Assembly (NCBI GenBank): GCA_902805475.1
Contig: CADCSX010000008.1
Coordinates: 1,426,001 to 1,490,000 of the forward strand
Reading direction: 5' to 3'
DNA length: 64,000 bases
From: Entonaema liquescens
Lineage: Eukaryota; Ascomycota; Sordariomycetes; Xylariales; Xylariaceae
Position numbers and translations under genes: made by a program. The notes beneath the pieces were generated by a model. It searched no databases. It worked only from the letters and a program-made list of their open reading frames with translations, and had not been told where the DNA came from. Positions 1-11,740 of the stretch are shown in pieces (the stretch's first letter is position 1; the number at the start of each line of letters is the position of its first letter).

Positions 1-2087
1 TTTAGTTCTCCTCCGTCCTCGTGATGTTTGAAGTATTCCAGGTCTTCATAGCAAGCTTTGCATTTATCTGTACCAGGCTGGCGACTGTCGCGGTCAAGCT
101 CCCAGCCGCAAATATCGCAGTGTTTCGCCTCGACGTCTAATCCGCCAAGAAGGTCTGCTAGGGCGTCGACATCGGCTTCAGCCTTCTTTGGCTTCGTTTC
201 CTCAGAGAGGGCATCCTTGTCTTTTTCAAGTTTGCCTTCGACCAACTTCGGATGGTCACAGGCCTGTCGTAAACGCAAGAGGAGGACCAGGGCGCTAGCA
301 TAATTGAGCTTACTTTTCATCATTGCCTCGATACTCTTGTCTGTTCGTTTTTCCAGTCTGTCGTAAAAGCGCCTCTCTGCAGGAGTAAATTCAGCTGCGA
401 CTGTCACGACCTTTCGCTCGGTGACCTTGAAACTTGGTGCTTCGCCTTCTTCACCCTCTTTAGTTTTCTTTCCCCCAGTATTAAGAGCACCGGCCTTTTT
501 TAGGATTTCTTTAGTTCTTCGTTTCATAAAACACTGTAGCAGACTGTGAAGGCGACGCATTGCCACTTCTCCTTTGCCGCCCTTCATAGGTATTTCAAAA
601 TGTTCCTTCCATTCTCTAAGGTCGTCATAAGGCTTAATCCTAAGGAACTTCACTAAACTTTGTAGTTCATCCAAATTGTTCTGCATTGGTGTTCCTGACA
701 AGCACCAACGATACACGCTTCGGAGTTCATAGCAGGCCTTTGTGGCCTTGGCGTTCCTATTCTTGATCGTATGTGCCTCGTCCAAGATGACACGATACCA
801 ATGTAGACCGAAGCAACCAGTCTTAAGAGTATCTGTAGTGTGACCGTGCTCGGATACGAGAATTTGGTAGGTGGTGATTACTACATCGTATCGACGAAGA
901 TCTTCGAAACGCTTGGTACGTTGGGGTCCATGATGCACAAGCACCTTTAATTTGTGAGATTCGGCAACTTTCTCCTTCAACTCTGCCTCCCATTGGCGAA
1001 TAAGAGCCAAAGGTGCAACGACCAGCGTCGTTTTTTCAACTCCTGGGTGCTTATTTGCTGGCTTCTGGTTGCTTAGAATCAGTGCTATTGATTGTAAGGT
1101 CTTTCCTAAGCCCATATCGTCGGCGAGAAGACCACCTTTAGGTACTTTCCCCTTTTTGACGGGACCTAGTTCACGACCTTTCATCCACTCCACTCCCTCA
1201 ACTTGATGCGGTAGGAGTCGAACACTAAGTCCTTCGACGTGTGATTTGTCTTCGTCGTCGTCTTCCTCTGTGTCCTTATCTTCCTCATCTTCTATGGAGC
1301 CTTCAAGTAAAGCCTTTATATCGGCGGCAGCTTTCTTAGGGTCGACATATGTGGAAAAGACGCCAGGTTGGCTGTAAATGGAAACTGGGGCGCCATCCGG
1401 AACCGATATTGGGTTATTAGCCGATCCTACCGGGCTGGATTCCATCGTGTTAAACATGGGAGCTGGAGGCGGCTTCTTATCCTTATAAGTAGGCTGCAGC
1501 GGTCCCGTGATCCGTTGGGGGCGGTGATGCTCTGGACGGTTTTTAGGTTGGATAAAAAGGTTTGCATATTTGTCTTCCATATTTCCTGATAGTACTCGAG
1601 ATTTAACAGCAGGTCTCGGGGCCGTGCTCGTGGATGTAGAAGGGTTAATAGACGTGAAACCTCCAGCATCCATATTCCCAAACCCTGGTGCCTTCTGACC
1701 GGACTGAGTTGAGGCCTGGTTTTGCGTATTCCCATTTCTTTCATTAGAACCCAAAGGACGCAAAGGCGCCTTGGGCGGCGCGTGTTCTTTTACCATGGTG
1801 GGATTATTCTGTCCAGGAATCACTATAGGATCAGCCGCGATCCAATCCTCTATTTCGCTGTCGTCTTCTCTAATATGAAAATTGTGTTTCGCGTGTTGAT
1901 GTCGTAGCTTGGGCGATTCAGGTCGTGTGGATCCAACACGGCCAGTTACAATCCAACTCTCTGCCCATATACTACGTCCACTCTTCTTTTCTTCTCGAAA
2001 ACCCGGTGGATCGGTGGACTTGAGGTCGTTTCTAGGTCGAACTCCAAAATTGTCCCCTGGTTTTCTGTCTTGGCAATCAGTATTCAT
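1..2087 (-). CDS. SNF2-family DNA-dependent ATPase/helicase (Rad5/Uls1-like), C-terminus beyond left edge
   Basis: One uninterrupted reading frame of about 695 codons runs from the ATG at 2087 to the left edge without an intron. The first ~280 residues are polar and probably disordered. SNF2 lobe 1 follows: Walker A GLGKT at about 326-330, DEAH box at 436-439 (LDEAHTIKN), then the SGTPMQN motif. Past lobe 1 is a Cys cluster, CxxC at 657/660 and 676/679, consistent with a small zinc-binding insertion between the two lobes. Helicase lobe 2 would lie beyond the window. SNF2 proteins use ATP to translocate on DNA and remodel protein-DNA complexes. A zinc/RING-type insertion between lobes is typical of the Rad5/Rad16/Uls1 group involved in damage tolerance and SUMO/ubiquitin-linked turnover, but the cluster seen is too short to prove a RING. 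The family assignment is firm; the subfamily is an inference. Confidence 0.9.
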   Translation of the reverse strand, partial: MNTDCQDRKPGDNFGVRPRNDLKSTDPPGFREEKKSGRSIWAESWIVTGRVGSTRPESPKLRHQHAKHNFHIREDDSEIEDWIAADPIVIPGQNNPTMVKEHAPPKAPLRPLGSNERNGNTQNQASTQSGQKAPGFGNMDAGGFTSINPSTSTSTAPRPAVKSRVLSGNMEDKYANLFIQPKNRPEHHRPQRITGPLQPTYKDKKPPPAPMFNTMESSPVGSANNPISVPDGAPVSIYSQPGVFSTYVDPKKAAADIKALLEGSIEDEEDKDTEEDDDEDKSHVEGLSVRLLPHQVEGVEWMKGRELGPVKKGKVPKGGLLADDMGLGKTLQSIALILSNQKPANKHPGVEKTTLVVAPLALIRQWEAELKEKVAESHKLKVLVHHGPQRTKRFEDLRRYDVVITTYQILVSEHGHTTDTLKTGCFGLHWYRVILDEAHTIKNRNAKATKACYELRSVYRWCLSGTPMQNNLDELQSLVKFLRIKPYDDLREWKEHFEIPMKGGKGEVAMRRLHSLLQCFMKRRTKEILKKAGALNTGGKKTKEGEEGEAPSFKVTERKVVTVAAEFTPAERRFYDRLEKRTDKSIEAMMKSKLNYASALVLLLRLRQACDHPKLVEGKLEKDKDALSEETKPKKAEADVDALADLLGGLDVEAKHCDICGWELDRDSRQPGTDKCKACYEDLEYFKHHEDGGEL

Positions 2088-3141
2088 GTTGCAAAGTGGG
2101 GTGACAAGGTTCACGATTAATATTGAATATTGAAACTGACCTCATGAAAAGTTGGAATGTGACAGTCGAATATTATCACACTAAAAAAAGGATTCGACTT
2201 ATAGAGTTACCAGTTTATTTATTGTAATATTGTATGTTTGATAACCTCGATGGTGTTTTTAGTTGTAAAGCTTGGACGGCTGCTCGGGGCCTAAAGAAGT
2301 GTTGTTTACTCTGCACCACCAAGTGACATAATTTGCCCGGCCAACCAAGGGGCTTATCGGCTTATCTCCCCTCTGTTAAGCCTCAAGTTCCAGGCAGCTG
2401 TCTCGTGAGCCACAATGTGATCTTTAACTAGCCACACCCAGCTGCAAGATGTACCTACCAGGTACCTAGATACATCGGTACCTATCTCCATGTATCCGTT
2501 GAGACTCGATTTCATCCCCTTAACAAAGAATTTTCCATACCACGCCAGCATTCCCATCTCCCATTATCATCGGCGCAACATAAACCAAAAATGACTTAGC
2601 TGTATTACTTAAGGCATTACTTCAGGAGCTTTCCATTAAGGATCATTCCTTTTAAATTATTCAAATAGAAGTTAGTGATACTCTTTGAGTTAAGTTAGTA
2701 CTGACCGTGATGATGCGAACAAACTGAACCTATGAAAGCCGCACTTACAAGCTTCAGTACCTTCGGAGATAGGGAGAAATTAACATGTTTACGCTACCTA
2801 TTGGTTTACAATATAAACATCTAAAAATGCCTGAATTGTTGTATATCAACTTAAATTCATATTCATACGTGCTCATAGTTCGAGATTATGAATAGTTATA
2901 TATTTACGAAGTCTAGAGTCTTTATCTAAACATTTTGTTAATCACTAATTCGATCTCAGATCATACCGAGAAGGGAGGAACTGATCACTCGCAAATACAG
3001 AAGACCACGTGTTATAGCAAGGCACAATATATTCGCATGCTAATCTCAAATAATATCTATAGACTAAAGCCAAGGGTTTCCTTCATACTTCGTACGCACG
3101 TAAGCATCCATATCCTCCAAAAATGAGCCCGCCGATATCCT
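2088..3141. other. Intergenic, no gene seen
   Basis: This stretch lies between the start of the SNF2 gene and the 3' end of the AA1-like gene. It presumably holds the SNF2 promoter. Several short GGTACC/TAGGTACCT-like motifs occur near 2445-2490, a motif common throughout the intergenic DNA of this window. No coding frame here resembles a protein. Confidence 0.5.
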
Positions 3142-3677
3142 TTACTGGCCGTCGATGTGGATGGTAGCGGGGGACTCGACCTGGCTGCAGACCATGGTGT
3201 CGAGGCCGCCGGAGTGGCAGTAGGTGGCGATGTCGCCAGCGCCGTAGAAGCCGATACTGTTTGAGACTGCTGTTAGCTTGACTACCTAACCTATAGTTTG
3301 GTGAGTGCGAGGATGAAGAAGAAGACTTACGCAAGTCCGAGCTCGTGGTAGACACGGAGGGTGAAGGTGGACGAGTCAGGGCCCGCGAGAAGCGCGAAGC
3401 GGTACTTGGACTCTCCGCAGGTGATGACGTCGGTGGGAACACCCTTGGTAATCTCGGTGGCAGAAGCCGAGCAGCTGAGGTCCTTAGCGTCGTCGCCGCT
3501 CAGCTTGAAGGAGACACCATCGACAGTGCCGGCCGAGGAGGCGCTGGCACCGGACTTGTGGACGTTAAACTCGGTGATGGAAACATCCTCAGACTTGAGC
3601 TGGGTGTCATCCTGAGGAGCAGCCATGGCGCTAGCGCCAAAGAAGAGGGCAGCAACAGCGGCGGCGGTGAAACGCAT
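3142..3677 (-). CDS. Small secreted AA1-like (Alt a 1-type) protein
   Basis: Two exons, 3331-3677 and 3142-3256, are joined over a 74-nt intron (GTAAGT donor, GCTAAC branch, CAG acceptor) and give 153 residues. The N-terminus MRFTAAAVAALFFGASAMAA is a clear signal peptide. The mature part is a compact beta-rich domain with four cysteines, in the contexts LSC, ITC, TYC and MVC, the pattern of the Alternaria Alt a 1 / AA1-like family. Members are secreted dimeric beta-barrels; some act as allergens or as elicitors of plant defence. A longer in-frame upstream extension exists but lacks a signal peptide at its start, so the Met at 3677 is preferred. A TATA-like box lies about 130 bp upstream. No catalytic motif is visible; the role in this organism is unknown. 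Confidence 0.87.
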
Positions 3678-6600
3678 TTTGATGGTATTGGTTGGGTTTG
3701 GAAGTTGAAGAGTGGGAGATGTAGTAAATGAGTATGTAGATTGATGGCTTGTATTGTGTGATGAGGAATAAAAAATCAAACCGAAGAGCAGCGGGAGCTT
3801 GATTCCTTTATACCCCTTTGTCGACCACGGACTCCAGTGTCGAAAACATCTCCATGAAAGGAAATCAGCTATGCTAGCTGTCACGATAGGATCAACGTCA
3901 TTGCATGAATGCCATGCTAGTTCCATAGCCCTATGGAGCCTCAGCTAGTGCGATCATTGCCCATTTGGGATATTTCCCCTTTGGACTGGTAGCTGTCCCA
4001 GCTTTTCTCTTATGGGGAAAATACGAGCCGCTTGGCCGGGAAGAGTATGGAACGCTGGCAAGAAGGGCCAAAAAGGTTCTGAACGATGTTAATAATGAGA
4101 TCGTTAAGATGTGATGATTGGCCTGGTTCGAGCTGAAACATTGGCTGAATGTTGTTCTGTCAACACTCAAAGTTGTTCGAGTTGCCAGCCTCGTGGACCC
4201 TGATCTACTATAGGTGAATAACTGCCGGCTTAACCGTCTCCACCTACTTGCCCCGAGTTTACCTAATGAACGGTCGAGCCTCTAGAGCCATAGATCGCAA
4301 CGTGGTGGTGGCCTGATCAAAGATACTGATCTCATCGGTGTGCCTCCCCCGAGAAAGCCAAGACTCCAACTGGCTTCGATGTCATGTGGGGACAGGAAAC
4401 AGATGTCCCGAGAATGCCTAGCGTCGCCTCCTTGAAACTAGAAGATGTGGAAAAAAAAAAGCTGAAGAATACGAACATAGACTTCAGGAAATGTGTCTTT
4501 GGAAGTTAAGAAACACCTTGTGTAACGTTAATATGGGAGCTATTATCACAGTCTTATTTACCTACATTTAATTAAATATTTTCTCGCCTCACGTAGTAGT
4601 ATGTTGTTTATGGAAGAATTGAGACTCCTCTATTTGCTTGTTTCTAGACTCGCGGCTGGAAGTTTCCGACACCTTGTGGGTATAGGTTAATGCTTATACG
4701 TAAACAGATTATCAAGTCACATATTCAATAGGCTATCTGATTCTATAGACTTTCCTATGTACTTTTATTCTTAACGGTAGCTATAACACAGAGTAGAGAC
4801 CTATATCTAAAACTAGAACATTAGAAGATGCCTTGCACCGAGGCTAAGAGTTAACACAGATTAAGAACATGTTAGAATGTAGAGACTATAACTAGTACCA
4901 TATTATCTTTATTTTCTCGAAAATGCCATCTTGTGAAGTATGCCTTTCGTAGCATATCTTTAAGATTCCCGCGTATCCAAACTACATGTTGCAATAGTTT
5001 ATTGTAATGTTGCACCGGACGATGATCATGATCAAGTTCCAATACCTGAGAACACGAACCATCCGACCCCACAATGCAGGGAAAGGGGCACTAGGCCAGG
5101 AGTTTCACGCAACTATGATGTGGATGATAGGGTGTGTAAATTCTCAACAGAATTGCTATCCCCGCAGCCCCTTTACTGTACATCTCCTATGGCTAAGCTA
5201 CTTTTGATCTTTTCTTCCTTGTTCGACAGGTTCTGGTCTTCGAGCTTTTCCCTCTCGTCCACATCATTTCTGTCAACTGTCTCGTCGACAACTCCGCTAC
5301 GGTCCGACTCTGTGTGGTTGGGACTGGATATAGAGACTCGCACTTACCGGAAAGCATAGTCGCGGATGTCGGGAAATGGATACAGGGCTATTGTGTCGCC
5401 AATAGGGACAGAGAGATTTGTCCGGAGTGTGAGTTGTCAAGTATTCACAACAATTCTCCCACGTCTTCTCACTTAGGGGTTGTATACCAGCGCCTTTTCC
5501 TATACCAGTATGCCGCCTCCTTCTTTATGCTCCTGGAGAGCAGGTTTAATGTGGGAAGAAGTCCCCAGTGAAGTGTCTGCCGCAAAATTACTTATACAAC
5601 ACAAGCTGGCACTATGATTCTGCCTATGAAAATGCTACGAGGTGGAACTAAACGGTACGGAAACCACTCTGTTGTTCCGTAAGAAACTATATCCTGGCTA
5701 TGGAAGTTTGCAGCTGTATATACTGCAAGTATCCTTTTTCTAAGTATCATCTATAAACCTCACAGAAAATCATGTTCGGTTTGGTCTTTTCAGGGAGTGT
5801 TGAAGATGCTATATTACGAAGCTCCGGTCCTTAGGAGATACCGAAGAGTACGAGGCATTAGATGGCGAAACTAGACGCGATTTCCTTGATACCCAACGTT
5901 AAGATAACGGCGACGAGCACCTAGAAATTGATCGTCTTTGGCTTGAAGTAGATCCGAAATAGCCTGACGTCAGCAAAGCACATCCTCATAAAGGAGACCC
6001 GTTGGGTACCCCTAAAAGCGTTTCTTACCTGCACGTTAATAAAGGGCTGCTCCGGTATCAGGTTGATGAGGGAGATACCGTACGTGAGCAATGAACGGGA
6101 TTGAGAGACTCTCGGCCACTTTATACCCAGCTTCCCTGACAAAGACCAACCCAAAGAGTTATAAACAACCTTTACCAAGATTCAGTAGTAATAGATGCAC
6201 CTATACTCGACCAGGTCCCGGCAGGCCTGCAAGTAGACAACGGCAAGCAATCAAACTCAAGTACATACAATAGGTAAGAGTATAGGCAAGCCAAGGTTCG
6301 TCAACGTATATAGTAGAGTCAGTTTGCATGCCTCGACCATTACATAGTCGCCAGCGTTGTAGAAAGCTATCGACGACGAATTTGGCATACTAGACCAGGT
6401 ATGGCTGTATAGTTGTGGCATAATATAGTATGGTCATCAAGCTTATGAATAACACCATCCTAACTTCGCTGCCCGCAGCAATTTCTTCGCCGTTCCCAAT
6501 CCGCGTAGATTTTCATATCCCAATGATAGTCCCGCATTAGCCGAAATATAGCACGCAGATCCGGAACTGTTGTCGAGGCTCCAAGACAGGATGGCGTAAT

Positions 6601-7746
6601 CTAAACGGCTTATATAGTGTCTAACCTTCACGTGACCATTTGTCTACTTCTACAACCCGGCCAGGACGGCTTATTCTCTTTCCTGGGTGTAAGCTATGTA
6701 TACCAGCCAAGTATGCATATCACATTGTCAACTTACATATGGTCTAGTATCACATACTGAGAGTAACCGAATCGCCTTGGAACTCTTCGAGCTCCAGTCA
6801 TGTGGTATTAAGCAAGGTATTAAGGAAAAATGCATCAAAATATAGTCTGCGTAAATATTTAGTTTCGAATGTGCTATGGAGTCGTGGCTTTAATATCGGA
6901 CCACCTGCCTGGCGAGACATTAAGAGGACTGATCTCCTAAACATCGACTGCAAGCGGCCTGGCCTGCTTTGTAAATAATCCCACCAAACTAATATGTACT
7001 TTTTGGAGTGTGTAGGATGAAAGAGCAGAGACATACCCCTTTCCTTTGCCAGGCGAAATACTGGCTTTGCCACAGTATTCCAGTCGTCTTTGCGCCAAAG
7101 AGTGCTTCGGGAGCAACGTTGTAGGGTATTTAAGATAGCTCTACATGCCCAATATGCGCAATACGCCCAGATAAACTATTCATACTATATTACTTCAATT
7201 ATAATTTGTGTACATTAATGATCTTCGAGCGTGGGTTATATATAACACATTCTCCTATAACGAACGACCCCTTACTTATTTTATGGCTATTGGATTTTAG
7301 AGTACGTAGCTATAACATACTTACAGGTAGTCTTGTTAAAGAGGTATCCGCTCGATGTATAATCAGTATTACTTACGAAGTATAGACCTTAAACTCTTTC
7401 GCGAATAATCCATACAAATTACACCTCAACACGTTCTTACGAAATGTATTATACTATCCTTTATTTATCTATTCAATCACACCTCCTCAGACGTACAGTT
7501 GCGACTATTCTCACATCTACTGAAAACCCGCATGTACATCACTTATGATACTACATCCGTTATTTAACAACCTACTCCTATAGGACCACTTGAATGAATG
7601 GGGGAATCAACCTCGCGTAGTTACTAAAACCCTCCGGGAATGCCCGTTGCAAAAAGAAAATTGGACCAAGGCTCTTAGCCCGAAAGTTGAATCCTGCTAA
7701 ATTCCCATCTCATGTGGTACTATCACTATTATTCCCAGTATCGACA
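3678..7746. other. 4 kb gene-poor stretch
   Basis: Only short open frames occur on either strand (longest about 90 codons, e.g. 6798-7073 minus), none resembling a known protein and none extendable by plausible splicing. The base composition is moderately AT-rich and unlike the extreme AT block further on. It may contain decayed mobile DNA or regulatory sequence; nothing specific can be supported. Confidence 0.5.
3806..3812 (-). promoter_or_regulatory. TATA-like box of the AA1-like gene
   Basis: The minus strand reads GGGGTATAAAGG around 3803-3816, about 130 bp upstream of the AA1-like start codon at 3677. The position and sequence suit a TATA element of a highly expressed secreted-protein gene. 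Transcription from it is inferred, not shown. Confidence 0.5.
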
Positions 7747-10096
7747 CTAGTACGCAGCATTTTGCCTATAGAAGTCCTGCGGTGCGCTGGGTTCGTTACC
7801 CGGGGGCACATACGCCTTGTACTGCGGCTGTTGAGGCTGGCCCTGTGAAAGTTGGCTTGGGAGTGACTGCCTAGAGTCGAATGCCGGACCGCCGGGCTGT
7901 AGGGGTGGTGGCGTCATGATGCTGGGTGGTGGTTGGACCCCTTGCGGGATGGGAGGTGCCGACTCGGTCGGTTGAGGAGGTGCTTGCGAAGGGGCATCGT
8001 ACGAGTCCTGACGCTGCATATTGGGATTATAAGCCGAGTATTGTGGCTGGACGGGTGCTGAAGGGTGGGATGTGATAGCTAGAGGGGTGGGAACACCTTG
8101 CGGCGGGCCTGACGGAGCGGACGGGGCAGGGGCTGAAGGTGCAGAGGGTGCAGACGGGGCGGTAGCCGTCGGGCTTGTAGCGTAGGGGTCCTCCTGGGAG
8201 TAGACTGATGCGGAATAAGGATCGGGTCGACTGGGGTTATGAGTGGCCGCAATGGGGGAGTCGTAGGCGGATGTGGCTAGTTCTTGTGGATTGCCATAAG
8301 TGCTCTGGGGCCGTTGTTCCGCCTGAGCGGGTTGAGAATACGCCTGATAAGTTTGCGGCGGCGGAGAAGATGTTTGCAAAGAAACAGGTTGCTTCCCAGC
8401 AGCTATCCTCGAGGGCTGATCTCTTGGTGGATATTGCTGGGGTTGCTGTTGGCTTGCTTGAGCAGGAACTTCTGTCCCTTGCAGATAGAATGGAGCGGGT
8501 GTTGCTGTTGGCCGTGGGAAATTAGGAGGCGGCGAGCTAGCCTGGTATCGGTTCTGCTCTAAATATATGTGAGCCGTCTCCGTGCAAAGACATCTGAATA
8601 TTTACATACCTTGCGGAGGGGGCCCTTGAGGCCCAGGGGTATAAAACCTCTGGGGTTCATGCTGGCCGGGCGGCGGTCCCTGAGGAGCGAAGCCCGAACC
8701 AGGGCCTGGGCCTCCCGGAACCCCGTACCCGTGTGCCATGAGTGGTCGCGGGGCGTACTGATGGTAGTTCGGTTGAGGGGGGTGAGACATTGAAGATTCT
8801 AAAAGCGACTCGTAATCTCTCCTGGCTTTGATGAACTTTTCATTAAGCTGCGTAAAATCTTCTTTCTTCTGAGAATACTTCTCGATTAGCTTGATTAGTT
8901 TGGGTCGAATAGCAAGTGTTTGATGATATAGTTTCTGACATGTCAGTTAGCAACCAACTGTATGTATACTCGAGTAGCCCAAAGACGTACTGATATCTCC
9001 TCATTATCCTCTTCCCTCGGCGATGCGTTAGAGGTACTCAAAAGTGTGAGGAGCTTTTCTACGTTCTTAATTTCGGCAAACACTTCGGCCTCCATTTGTG
9101 CTTCACGCTGGAGTTCATCGGGGGTCGGATCGGCAAGCTTCTCGACGTAGTTCAAGGGGAAAATACCGGTCCTGCCTTTTAATGAGCCTCGCCACCAATC
9201 CTTGTAAACGGACTCCAAAACAGCTATTATATCCCCTTTCTTGAATTCAAGTTCGCCGGGCTCAGATGGCGCAAAATCGTAGAGGGCGCGAACTCGCGAT
9301 ACCGTAGCGGCTGTCGTACCGGTTGGATGAGAAGGTACCGATTCTACCGGAGCAGCCGCCGCGCTTGGTCCCGCGCTTGAGCTGGGCCCTGCAGCGGAAG
9401 CCGTGGGTTGCGGCGCCTTTTTCCTCTCTTCTTCTTGCAAGGATAGCTTTAGCGCTATCTGTAACTCTTCCTCCTCCTTTTGACGATCTAATTCGGTGAG
9501 ACCGGTCTTCTGAGGGGCCGAGGGTGGTTGTAATGTCGGATTGCTCTGCTTCAGGCGGTAGTAGGCATCGTACATAATCCCGAGGTCGGCATCCTTGCTG
9601 AACATATCGGACCACTCCTTCATTCTTTCGAGGATTTTCACCTTGACTTGTTGGTGGGTATTGCGGTCGTTGGCGAGTTTAAGGAGAGCATCGGTGAAGG
9701 CACGGCTGGCAAGCTCGCGGTGCATATTCTTACCGCAGTTTTGTGAGAGCGCATTTGCGAGCTGATGAGGGGGACATGGTCAGCCTGATAGAAAGTAAAC
9801 CTGTTTTTCGAACTACCTACCTCGAGAGTGTAAAGTTGGACATTGGCGTTGCGATGCGCCAGGCGTTTGATTAAACTCTGAACAGCTTGATTGGGTCCAT
9901 TTGGATCGCTTGTCACTTTGTCGCAGACTTCGATGATGGCCCCCCAATCTTCCGATGTGAGATTCTCGTCGGTCGCCTTGGCTGGGAAGTAATACTATAT
10001 TAGTTTGTGAACTTATTGGGGGCTATATGCGGTTACATTTCGTGCGAACGTACCGATGACTTCGTCGTAGGGTCCGGCTGCTGTTCCCCGAAACAT
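7747..10096 (-). CDS. HSE1: HSE1, ESCRT-0 subunit (STAM homologue)
   Basis: Five exons: 10054-10096, 9821-9981, 8991-9761, 8610-8934 and 7747-8558, giving 703 residues. Domains in order: VHS (about 1-145, with LANALSQNCG and HRELASRAFTDALL), a ubiquitin-interacting motif (about 164-180, EEELQIALKLSLQEEE), an SH3 domain (about 225-277, with ALYDF, DWWRG and GIFPLNYV), a GAT-like helical segment (about 300-395), then a Pro/Gln/Ser/Tyr-rich disordered tail to the end. Hse1 pairs with Vps27 on endosomes, binds ubiquitinated membrane cargo and passes it to ESCRT-I for sorting into multivesicular bodies. The order VHS-UIM-SH3-GAT is diagnostic for this family. The first coding exon is only 43 nt. 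The last intron (8559-8609) is the least certain join, since the sequence around it is low in complexity. Confidence 0.95.
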
Positions 10097-11740
10097 GCTG
10101 GGCAGCAGGGAGGGGTGAAGAAAAAGGAGATTCTTATAACTTGGAGCTTGTCGCCAATTTAATCGTCGAATTTCTCGTTATGATGTTTAGGATTAAGTTG
10201 TGTATTTTCTGGTGGGCGAAGGGTATAAACGTATGACGGTGGCGTTGGGTAGTGGTAGTTCCGGTTGTAGTTGGAATTGTGTAGTTGTTAAAGGAGAATA
10301 TGATGGAGGTAGAAAGTAGATAACGAATGTAGTGGAGTAGTGGAATAGTGGAATAGTAAGGTGTACTATGTACATGTACTAAGTAAAGCTTGCAGCCTGG
10401 AGGACGGGAGTTGACAGTTACATTGTACGTACCTTAAGTATGTAATTGATGACGTTGGCCTGTGCTTGCTTGCTTTCTCACTGCCTTACCGGCCTACGTA
10501 GTGGAAAAGGTACCCTGTTTAGCCAGGTTAGGCACCTTAGCGTTCTATTCAAAGCCCCAAAGTCTTGGGGCAAATGGGGCACTGGGGCAATGCGAGTGCC
10601 CGGATGGCGCCCTAACCATGGGATCTATAACGATGGAAGCCCCATTAGAGTGAATTTAAGCTAATCTAGCCTAACCAGGTGTGGCATTCTCCCTTATTAA
10701 ACAACGCGCAATGCAGTGACGTTGGAAGATTTCTATCGTTGTTTCTATCAATATCCTTTGACTGCGCCTCCACTTTCCGATTCTCGGCCCAGGTGGAACG
10801 AAGGGCAGAATGTAATACATAGTGATTTGAAGATCACTATTGTCTTCAATATCACCAACTAAGCCACTAAGATGTGAAGCTAATAAAAATATATGTGTAG
10901 GCTCGTATACGAATTAAGTACCCATATTTATACTTATATGTATATATGGAAACTAGATATAACGTTATACAAGATAGTTATGTTTATATAACATGAGTCC
11001 CTCAGCTGCGTCGAAAGCTTAACTCAACTGTTCCAGGGCCCTTTTATATAGCGAGGTAGGCCGCAATATATATATATATATATATATGTACTTTGATTTA
11101 GTTCGTAAATACCCATCAACTCATATACACACAAGCCTGAAACCAATGAAAATAGCCCCAAGAGGAGAGAAATGAGTCTCATGTTAGTAGCTCTGTACTA
11201 TATCCTTTCTATTCCATCTACAAGCGATGCGCTCTTTGGAATGGGTCTCTCTACCTCGAGTTACCTCTGTAGTCTTATAGCACTTCCGTCCGCGACCCTA
11301 AACTTAAGACCAAATGAGGCCGTCCACATGCAGAAATACCAGCCCTTCTGCAATGCACCGGAACCGGAACCAAAAACAAACGCCAGACGGTCTTCCTCGA
11401 GCGTGGTATGATAATGGACCTCACAAACCCCGCTCTAGACTCCGGCCGTCATCAAGAATGGTCATAACCTTCCAAAATGCCGTCCAACTCCTATGAAAAC
11501 AACATCCACACCATCCAGAAAATAACAATGGCAATCTGTAGGTGCAGTAGATCTCTGGGGACGTATTCCTGTCCAGCATTATAGAGAACCCCGCCGCCAC
11601 CTGGCGAGTTCCTATTCCATACGTATACCACCAATCCACGACCAAGACAAACATTACGCAACAATCTATCTCACCAACGAAATGAAATACACTCTTAGGG
11701 CTGAAGGGCTGAAGGGCTTGTGTAGTGGGATATGACTTCA
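10097..11740. other. Intergenic between HSE1 and ATG13, no gene seen
   Basis: This holds the presumed HSE1 promoter and the ATG13 3' region. It contains a (TA)n run at 11066-11087 and a short GC hairpin near 10551-10570. No frame looks protein-coding. Confidence 0.5.
11066..11087. repeat. (TA)n microsatellite
   Basis: An uninterrupted alternating TA run of about 22 bp lies in the intergenic DNA downstream of ATG13. Confidence 0.9.

Noticed and set aside
8208..8793. Overlapping plus-strand frames opposite HSE1
   Set aside because: They arise from the Pro/Gln-rich codons of the HSE1 tail read in reverse.
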